DNA of 33,057 bases. It comes from an uncultured Bacilli bacterium. GTDB taxonomy: Bacteria; Bacillota_I; Bacilli_A; RFN20; CAG-826. The translations under genes were made by a program, and so were the position numbers. The notes under the pieces are model-generated. The model was not told the origin of the DNA. It was given only the letters and a program-made list of their open reading frames with translations, and did no database searches. Of the stretch, positions 28,499 through 33,057 are shown one piece after another (position 1 is the first letter of the stretch; every line of letters starts with the position of its first letter). Location of the stretch: NCBI GenBank assembly GCA_944350325.1, contig CALVOS010000021.1, positions 1 to 33,057 of the forward strand, in the 5' to 3' direction.

Positions 28499-29995
28499 TC
28501 AGAGGAAAGCGAGGATCAGCGCCTCGGCGACGCCGAAGTAGACGAGGAGCCCGATGATGTCGACGATCGTCGTCAGGAGAGGCTGCCCGACGATCGCCGG
28601 ATCCTTCTTGAGGGCGGCCGGAAGCATCGTGAGGGTGACCGCGATGAGCTTGCTGAGCACGATGACCGCGAAGAGGGTGAGGGCCAGGACTCCGGAGACC
28701 CGGAAGGCGTTCTCGGCGAACTCCCACGTCCAGCAAAGCCCGTTCCAGACGCTTGCGCTTTCCTCCGCGTCCAGGGCCACGATCCCCAGGTACTGCTCGA
28801 GGGTGAACCAGATGAAGCCGAAGAGCGAGACCGCCAGCCCGATGAGAAGGGCGCTCCTCAGCTCTTGCCAGAGAAGCTTCAGGTAGTCCCTCGGACGGAA
28901 TTCCTTGAGGGCAAGCCCGCGGATCATGAGGGCGATGGTCTGGCCGCCCGCGTTGCCTCCGGTGTCGGTGACGACGGGAACGAAGGCCGCAAGGACGGGA
29001 AGCACTGCGATGGAGGTCTGGAAGCTCGAGAGGACCATCGAGCTGAAGGTTCCGAGGATGATGAGGGCGATGATCCAGGGGACGCACTTCCTCGCCATCT
29101 TGAACGGGTGCGTCTCCAGATAGCTATCCTCCAGGTGGCCGACCTGGTTCATGTGTTCGATGTCCTCGTTGGTTTCTTCCGTCATGACGTCGACCGCGTC
29201 GTCCGCGGTGACGATTCCGACGAGGCATCCGTCCCCGTTCACGACCGCGATCGCGTTCAGCTTGTAGCGCCGGAACAGGTTGGCGACGTCCTCCTGGTCG
29301 GTGTCGACCCCGCAGCAAGGGGCGTCCCCGTTCATGAGGGAAAGAAGGCTGTCCTCAGGGTCGGCGAATATGAGGTCGTCCAAGTCGACGGTGCCGAGGA
29401 ACTTCCTCTTCTCATCCCGGAGGAAGAGGGTGTAGACGGTCTCGGCGTCCTTCCCTCGCTCACGGATGATGCGAATCGCCTCCTTCACCTTCTCCTGGGA
29501 GCGGAACTCGAGGTATTCCGTCGTCATGAGGGCGCCGGCGGTCTCCTCCTTGTAGCCAAGGAGGCGGTTCACGTCCCTTCGCATGTCGGGGGAGGCGCTA
29601 TCGAGGACTTTTTTCACGAGGTTGGCAGGAACCCCGTCGATGGCGTCGGCGACGTCGTCGGCGGATTGCTCCTCGAGGAGGGAGGAGAGCTCCTTCCCTG
29701 TCATCGCCTTGAGCAGCCCTTCCTGGGCGTCAGGGTCGAGGTCGTCGAAAAGGGGCGCGGCGGTCTCGTTCGGCAGGAGGCGGAAGAGCTGGATGATCAG
29801 TGAGGGATCGAGGTTCGAGAGGGCCGCGCCCACGTCGACCTCGCTCACCTGGTCGAGGATCTGCTCCAGGTGATTCTTGTTCTTGCTCCGGATTGCTTCC
29901 TCAAGTTCTTCCGGGGATATGGACCTTAGGTAGACCCCTTCCTCCCCTGCCTCTGGCAGATAGGGGATCCCGTCCTTCTGTTCCTTCTCGTCCAT
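28499..29995 (-). CDS. mgtE: Magnesium transporter MgtE
   Basis: This 498-residue protein has the full MgtE layout. An N-terminal helical Mg2+-sensing domain (about 30-145) contains LLPNETAAPLFDDLDPDAQ. A CBS pair follows (GALMTTEYLEFRSQEKVKEA; NAIAVVNGDGCLVGIVTADD, about 150-270). Five membrane helices follow from about residue 320. The pore segment TDTGGNAGGQTIALMIRGLA is intact. It is a Mg2+ channel gated by intracellular Mg2+. AAAGGAG lies five bases before the ATG. The 88-base spacer to pduL is too short for an M-box riboswitch, so gating by the protein may be the main control. Confidence 0.95.
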   Translation of the reverse strand: MDEKEQKDGIPYLPEAGEEGVYLRSISPEELEEAIRSKNKNHLEQILDQVSEVDVGAALSNLDPSLIIQLFRLLPNETAAPLFDDLDPDAQEGLLKAMTGKELSSLLEEQSADDVADAIDGVPANLVKKVLDSASPDMRRDVNRLLGYKEETAGALMTTEYLEFRSQEKVKEAIRIIRERGKDAETVYTLFLRDEKRKFLGTVDLDDLIFADPEDSLLSLMNGDAPCCGVDTDQEDVANLFRRYKLNAIAVVNGDGCLVGIVTADDAVDVMTEETNEDIEHMNQVGHLEDSYLETHPFKMARKCVPWIIALIILGTFSSMVLSSFQTSIAVLPVLAAFVPVVTDTGGNAGGQTIALMIRGLALKEFRPRDYLKLLWQELRSALLIGLAVSLFGFIWFTLEQYLGIVALDAEESASVWNGLCWTWEFAENAFRVSGVLALTLFAVIVLSKLIAVTLTMLPAALKKDPAIVGQPLLTTIVDIIGLLVYFGVAEALILAFL

Positions 29996-30043
29996 GAGGG
30001 CTCCTTTCTTGTCTCTTCCGGGGCAGATTAGCCCTGGCGGTCG

Positions 30044-30049
30044 TATAAT
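30044..30049 (+). promoter_or_regulatory. -10 element of the pduL transcription unit
   Basis: A perfect TATAAT lies 34 bases before ATG 30084, giving a leader of about 28 bases. This leader holds AGGA six bases before the ATG, so this unit is not leaderless. No good -35 was found. Confidence 0.55.
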
Positions 30050-30083
30050 CCACCATTAGGAAAGGAATTTCATAGGATTAGAT

Positions 30084-30698
30084 ATGTCCAAGAAGATTCT
30101 CGTCGAGACCAGCGCCCGCCACATCCACCTGACGCAGGAGTCTCTCGACTACCTGATGGGGATGGAGGAGGGCGAGCACTTCGTCCTTGAGGAGAGGAAG
30201 GCCCTGAGCCAGCCGGGCCAGTACGTGACCAATACGAGGCTCGACCTCGTCGGCCCCGTCAATCCCAAGACCGGGAAGGAGAGGAAGATCGCCGGAGTCT
30301 CGATCCTCGGCCCCGTGCGCAAGGGCGACCAGATCGAGGTGAGCGCGACCGACGCGAGGACCCTAGGCGTGAAGGCGCCCGTCCGCGAGAGCGGCGACAC
30401 GGCGGGGAGCGCCCCGATCTCCATCGTCAACCCTCTCAACGGCAGGAGGCTCGACCTTAAGGAAGGCCTCATCGTCGCCAAGCGCCATATCCACATGACC
30501 CCGGAGGATGCCGAGGAGTTCGGCGTGAGGAACGGGGACATCGTGAAGGTCCTCGTCCCTGGCGAGGGAAGGAGGACGATCTTCGACGACGTCGTCGTCC
30601 GCGTCAGCGAGAAGTTCGCCCTCGCCATGCACATCGACACCGACGAGAGCAACGCCAGCAACGCCGTCGGGGAAATCTACGGGGAAATCGTGCGGTGA
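30084..30698 (+). CDS. pduL: Phosphate propanoyltransferase / phosphotransacetylase, PduL type
   Basis: This 204-residue protein has the duplicated PduL beta-barrel. The Zn-binding His motifs are ARHIHL (His13, His15) and KRHIHM (His135, His137), with MHIDTDE near residue 183. It moves an acetyl or propionyl group between CoA and phosphate. There is no N-terminal extension that could be a microcompartment-targeting peptide and no shell genes nearby. It is therefore best read as a housekeeping phosphotransacetylase for the acetyl-phosphate/acetate branch; that role is inference. Its stop overlaps the GTG start of the TSCPD protein. Confidence 0.92.
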   Translation: MSKKILVETSARHIHLTQESLDYLMGMEEGEHFVLEERKALSQPGQYVTNTRLDLVGPVNPKTGKERKIAGVSILGPVRKGDQIEVSATDARTLGVKAPVRESGDTAGSAPISIVNPLNGRRLDLKEGLIVAKRHIHMTPEDAEEFGVRNGDIVKVLVPGEGRRTIFDDVVVRVSEKFALAMHIDTDESNASNAVGEIYGEIVR

Positions 30699-30967
30699 AG
30701 GCCGGGACCTACGAGTTCCAGCCTAAGGACGTCTGCTCGCGCAAGATGCGCCTTGCGATCGACGAGGAGGGGAAGATTCTCTCCTTCGAGGTCGAAGGGG
30801 GGTGCCAAGGGAACCTCCGGGGCATCGGCCGGCTCCTCAAGGGCAGGGACGTCCGCGAGGTAGCGGACCTCCTCGCCGGCGTCGAGTGCCGGGGTTCGCG
30901 GACGAAGGTTACCAGCTGCCCCGACCAGCTGAGCCAGGCGATCCGAAGGGAAATCCTCGGCGAGTGA
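30695..30967 (+). CDS. TSCPD domain protein (four-Cys family)
   Basis: This 90-residue protein starts at GTG 30695, overlapping the pduL stop (GTGA). It carries the TSCPD signature TSCPDQL near the C-terminus and four spaced cysteines (Cys14, Cys37, Cys65, Cys75), as in the small four-Cys family. The TSCPD domain also forms the C-terminal region of some class II ribonucleotide reductases. In this short form the cysteines probably bind a metal or cluster, but no activity is established. Coupling to pduL and a terminator right after it show it belongs to the pduL unit rather than to metK. Confidence 0.85.
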   Translation: MKAGTYEFQPKDVCSRKMRLAIDEEGKILSFEVEGGCQGNLRGIGRLLKGRDVREVADLLAGVECRGSRTKVTSCPDQLSQAIRREILGE

Positions 30968-30971
30968 AGAG

Positions 30972-31003
30972 GCGGTCCCGCGAGGGATCGCTATTCTTAT
31001 TCC
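30972..31003 (+). terminator. Intrinsic terminator of the pduL-TSCPD unit
   Basis: GCGGTCCC (30972-30979 by one-base slide) pairs with GGGATCGC (30984-30991) around a GCGA tetraloop with one G-T pair, followed by TATTCTTATTCC. It begins four bases after the TSCPD stop. Confidence 0.75.
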
Positions 31004-31022
31004 TTCCTGAGGGGAGTCCCGC

Positions 31023-31028
31023 TATACT
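31023..31028 (+). promoter_or_regulatory. -10 element of metK
   Basis: TATACT matches five of six -10 positions and lies 166 bases before the metK ATG. A weak TTCCTT is 17 bases upstream. The start is expected near 31035, so the leader would hold the whole riboswitch-like fold. Confidence 0.6.
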
Positions 31029-31044
31029 CCCCCCTACGAAGAAC

Positions 31045-31137
31045 GGCATCCAGAAGGCGGCCCCGGGCGAATGGCCGCCTAGCAACTCCTCCGCGAGGTA
31101 AGTGCTCCGCCCAGCCGGCCCCCGCCGGAACGATGCC
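31045..31137 (+). promoter_or_regulatory. SAM-I/SAM-IV superfamily riboswitch candidate (metK leader aptamer)
   Basis: P1 is GGCATC (31045-31050) with GATGCC (31132-31137). P2 is AGGCGGCC (31055-31062) with GGCCGCCT (31073-31080). P3 is CCTC (31088-31091) with GAGG (31095-31098). P4 is CCGGC (31115-31119) with GCCGG (31124-31128). The P2 loop GGGCG (31065-31069) can pair with CGCCC (31108-31112) after P3, the defining pseudoknot of this superfamily. Core strings GCAAC (31082-31086) and AAGTGCT (31100-31106) match the SAM-contact region. The short P2 without the kink-turn of classic SAM-I fits the SAM-I/IV variant group better. Location before SAM synthetase agrees with feedback by SAM. Confidence 0.78.
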
Positions 31138-31138
31138 T

Positions 31139-31187
31139 GAGGGAATGTTCCCTCCGCCGGGGCGGCGTCTTTGCCCGAAGGAGGAAA
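31139..31187 (+). promoter_or_regulatory. Expression platform of the metK leader
   Basis: GAGGGAA (31139-31145) can pair with TTCCCTC (31148-31154). The same pyrimidine arm, TTCCCTCC, can instead pair with the ribosome binding site GGAGGAA (31180-31186), allowing one bulge. CCGC (31154-31157) can also pair with GCGG (31162-31165) ahead of CGTCTTTG. These competing pairings suggest control of translation start, though weak termination is possible. Confidence 0.5.
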
Positions 31188-31188
31188 C

Positions 31189-32367
31189 ATGGAAAGCACG
31201 ATTCGCTATAACACGCTCACCAGCGAGGCCGTGGGCGAGGGACATCCTGACAAGGTCTGCGACCAGATCGCCGACGCCCTCTTGGACGAGGTGCTCCGGC
31301 AGGATAGGGAGGCGCATGTCGCCTACGAGATCTTCGCGACGACGGAGTACATCCTCATCGGCGGGGAGATGAGCGGCCGGGGAGTCCGCGTGGACTATGA
31401 GAAGGTCGCCCGGGATGTGCTGCGCGACATCGGCTACCTCTCCCCGGAGCTCGGGATCGGCTGCGAGAGCTGCCGGATCGACGTCCGCGTCAAGGAGCAG
31501 TCGCCCGACATCGCCCTTGGCGTCGAGCGAGCGCGCCCCGAGGACATGGGGGCCGGGGACCAGGGCATCATGTTCGGCTATGCCACGAACGAGACGGAGG
31601 GGTATATGCCTCTTCCTTATTCGATCGCCCAGAAGCTCGTCCGGCGCGCGAGCGAGATGAGGAAGGAAGGACTTTTCCCTCATGCCCGCCCGGACATGAA
31701 GAGCCAGGTGACGGTCGACTACCAGGACCCTGCCCACCCTCGCGTCAGGAAGGTGCTCGTCTCCTGCCAGCATGACCCCGAGGCGGATATCGAGGAGTTC
31801 CGCGCCTTCGTCCACCAGAACATCATGGTTCCCGTCCTTCGTTCCTTTGGCGAGGACGAGGGTTTCCAGTGGTTCGTGAACCCGACGGGACGCTTCGTCA
31901 CCGGCGGTCCGGCGGGAGACACCGGGCTTACGGGCAGGAAGCTCATCGTGGATACCTACGGAGGAGCCTCTCGCCACGGAGGGGGCGCCTTCTCCGGGAA
32001 AGACCCGAGCAAGGTGGACCGGAGCGCCTCCTACTATGCCCGCTACCTCGCCAAGAACCTTGTCGCCGCCGGGGCCAGCGATAGGCTCGAGGTGCAGCTT
32101 AGCTATGCGATCGGCATGAGCGAGCCGATGGGGATCGGCATCTCCACCTTCGGCACCGCCCATGTCTCGGACGAGAGGATTCTTGCCGCCATCTCCCGGT
32201 TCTTCGACTGCAGGCCCGGGATGATCATCGAGTCCCTCGGGCTCCGGGATGGGGTCCGCTACCGTCCGACGAGCGTCTACGGTGCCTTCGGCAGGCCGGA
32301 TCTCGACCTTCCCTGGGAGCGGCTCGACAAGGTTGCGGCGCTCAAGGATTTCTTCCGCAAGGCTTAG
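31189..32367 (+). CDS. metK: S-adenosylmethionine synthetase (methionine adenosyltransferase)
   Basis: ATG 31189, with AAGGAGG four bases upstream, gives 392 residues; an in-frame TTG at 31171 would add an unlikely six-residue extension. The enzyme makes SAM from methionine and ATP. Signature motifs are EGHPDKVCDQIADALLD (N-terminal ATP/Met site), GAGDQGIMFGYA and the P-loop-like GGGAFSGKD, followed by DRSASYYARY. It follows the SAM-riboswitch-like leader, which is expected to lower its expression when SAM is high. No clear hairpin terminator follows; a symmetric GTAAGCGCTTAC lies 17 bases after the stop. Confidence 0.97.
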   Translation: MESTIRYNTLTSEAVGEGHPDKVCDQIADALLDEVLRQDREAHVAYEIFATTEYILIGGEMSGRGVRVDYEKVARDVLRDIGYLSPELGIGCESCRIDVRVKEQSPDIALGVERARPEDMGAGDQGIMFGYATNETEGYMPLPYSIAQKLVRRASEMRKEGLFPHARPDMKSQVTVDYQDPAHPRVRKVLVSCQHDPEADIEEFRAFVHQNIMVPVLRSFGEDEGFQWFVNPTGRFVTGGPAGDTGLTGRKLIVDTYGGASRHGGGAFSGKDPSKVDRSASYYARYLAKNLVAAGASDRLEVQLSYAIGMSEPMGIGISTFGTAHVSDERILAAISRFFDCRPGMIIESLGLRDGVRYRPTSVYGAFGRPDLDLPWERLDKVAALKDFFRKA

Positions 32368-32382
32368 TCCGGAGGAAGGAAC

Positions 32383-32396
32383 TGTAAGCGCTTACC
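32383..32396. promoter_or_regulatory. cre-like operator upstream of hpf
   Basis: TGTAAGCGCTTACC contains the perfect 12-bp palindrome GTAAGCGCTTAC and matches the cre consensus TGWNANCGNTNWCA except the last base. Its centre is about 50 bases upstream of the predicted hpf transcription start, a place where CcpA-type regulators often activate rather than repress. Confidence 0.5.
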
Positions 32397-32404
32397 CCAC
32401 GCCC

Positions 32405-32432
32405 TTCCATTCCTGCCGGCTTGCCCTAGAAT
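32405..32432 (+). promoter_or_regulatory. Promoter candidate of hpf
   Basis: TAGAAT (32427-32432) is a good -10, with TTCCAT 16 bases upstream as a weak -35. An overlapping TATAGA at 32432-32437 is an alternative -10. The start would be near 32439. Confidence 0.5.
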
Positions 32433-32445
32433 ATAGATACAAATA

Positions 32446-32465
32446 GGGGGATTTCCCCCGAGGAG
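32446..32465 (+). promoter_or_regulatory. Hairpin next to the hpf ribosome binding site
   Basis: GGGGG (32446-32450) and CCCCC (32455-32459) form a five-GC hairpin with an ATTT loop. It directly abuts the Shine-Dalgarno GAGGAG (32460-32465). The hairpin starts within about ten bases of the predicted 5' end and could stabilise the mRNA or affect ribosome access. Confidence 0.5.
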
Positions 32466-32472
32466 AACACGC

Positions 32473-33027
32473 ATGAAGTACACGATCATCGGCAAGAACA
32501 TCGAGGTGACCGATTCCATCTCGGCCTACATCCAGGAAAAGCTGGGCAGGATGGAAAAATACTTCGTGATCAAGGATGACGTGCTCTGCCGGGCTGTCGT
32601 CCAGTCCTACAAGGTGGGCGCGAAGGTCGAGATCACCATCTTCACCAAGGAGATGGACTTCAGGACCGAGGTGAGGAACAACGACCTCTACGCCGCCGTC
32701 GACCTCGCCGTAGACAAGCTCGAGGACCAGATGAGGCGCCTCAAGACGAGGATGGAGAGGGGGCATAACGGGGCCATCGGCCTCGGGAAGCTCCTTGTCC
32801 TCCAGAGCATCGAGGAGGAGGCGGAGAGCGAGGATGCGGAAGAAGTCGTCCGCACGAAGAGCATCTACCTCGAGCCGATGACGCTCGACGACGCGATCAC
32901 CCGGATGGACGCGCTCGGACACACCTTCTTCGTCTATCTCGACTCCGACGACGAGCAGATCTCGATCGCCTACAAGCGACTCGACGGTGGCTACGGCGTC
33001 ATCCAGGTTCAGAACAGGCTAGCTTAA
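32473..33027 (+). CDS. hpf: Ribosome hibernation promoting factor, long form
   Basis: This 184-residue protein has two parts. The N-terminal domain (1-98) starts MKYTIIGKNIEVTDSISAYI and contains DLYAAVDLAVDKLEDQMRRL, which binds the decoding region of the 30S subunit. A linker follows, then a C-terminal dimerisation domain (about 128-184) with KSIYLEPMTLDDAITRMDAL, GHTFFVYLDSD and YKRLDGGYGVIQ. The long form drives 100S ribosome dimers in stationary phase or stress. GAGGAG sits seven bases before the ATG. A cre-like site upstream suggests coupling to carbon status. The window ends 30 bases after the stop. Confidence 0.96.
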   Translation: MKYTIIGKNIEVTDSISAYIQEKLGRMEKYFVIKDDVLCRAVVQSYKVGAKVEITIFTKEMDFRTEVRNNDLYAAVDLAVDKLEDQMRRLKTRMERGHNGAIGLGKLLVLQSIEEEAESEDAEEVVRTKSIYLEPMTLDDAITRMDALGHTFFVYLDSDDEQISIAYKRLDGGYGVIQVQNRLA

Positions 33028-33057
33028 CCACTAGGTTCGAAGAGGCACCGCGAGGTG

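Noticed and set aside
29996..30083. M-box riboswitch upstream of mgtE
   Set aside because: The spacer is only 88 bases, shared with the divergent pduL promoter, and shows none of the M-box core. MgtE also has an ordinary ribosome binding site there.
31029..31188. Classic SAM-I (S-box) or SMK box in the metK leader
   Set aside because: The kink-turn P2 and GAGGGACTGGCCC-type blocks of SAM-I are missing, and the fold with a loop-J3/4 pseudoknot does not match SMK. The SAM-I/IV-type reading fits better.

Overview
The window is GC-rich bacterial chromosome with G/C-ending codons dominant. TGA is used as an ordinary stop, so the standard bacterial code applies. The rplK-rplA-rplJ-rplL-(RsmC/YbxB-like methyltransferase)-rpoB-rpoC order is the Firmicutes arrangement. 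A PduL-type phosphotransacetylase, a four-Cys TSCPD protein, long-form HPF, a Firmicutes-length glucose-6-phosphate isomerase and a bile-salt-hydrolase-family enzyme point to an anaerobic gut Bacilli lineage, perhaps near Erysipelotrichales/RF39-type uncultured clades. That placement is inference. RpoB carries Asn at the E. coli 526 position, the residue linked to natural rifampicin resistance in Spiroplasma, which fits a Mollicutes/Erysipelotrichia-side affinity. No insertion sequence, prophage, CRISPR array or origin was seen.

Layout. 1-10360 (+): ribosomal protein and RNA polymerase operon with an L10 leader, a hairpin terminator/attenuator after rplL, and a strong terminator after rpoC. 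10445-15007 (+): a choloylglycine-hydrolase-family enzyme, two small YbjN-like proteins and two overlapping CNNM/CorC-type membrane proteins. 15205-17181 (+): a GH31 glycosidase. 17188-17949 (-): an unrecognised protein. 17950-18221: an AT-rich spacer with a perfect cre-like motif. 18222-18617 (+): a MutT-like Nudix hydrolase. 18617-19211 (-): a five-tRNA operon (Val-Tyr-Gln-Lys-Leu) with clear promoter and terminator. 19251-22421 (-): pgi, an S1-domain protein, ispD and a HAD phosphatase. 22617-23144 (+): a LemA-like protein. 23145-24677 (-): an ABC-F ATPase. 24750-27709 (-): a ferrous-iron uptake operon (feoA, feoA, feoB, FeoB-associated Cys protein), divergent from a DtxR-family regulator (27827-28222, +). 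28261-28345 (-): tRNA-Leu(GAG). 28499-29995 (-): mgtE. 30084-33027 (+): pduL, TSCPD protein, metK and hpf.

Regulation is the most informative part. metK is preceded by an RNA that folds like the SAM-I/SAM-IV riboswitch superfamily: P1-P4, the GCAAC and GTGCT core, and a loop-to-J3/4 pseudoknot. The feo/dtxR spacer holds two 16-bp operator-like sequences of identical layout, one just downstream of a -35/-10 pair for feo. Eight transcription-unit-leading genes share an unusual start: no Shine-Dalgarno sequence and a -10-like hexamer 6-10 nt before the ATG. This predicts leaderless or near-leaderless mRNAs. Genes inside operons keep normal ribosome binding sites.

How it works together: the window combines core transcription/translation machinery and its translation-hibernation factor with methionine/SAM, isoprenoid, glycolytic and acetyl-phosphate enzymes. 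It also encodes divalent metal handling (Fe2+ by Feo/DtxR, Mg2+ by MgtE, and CNNM/CorC proteins). All functional calls come from reading translated sequence; no database search was run.
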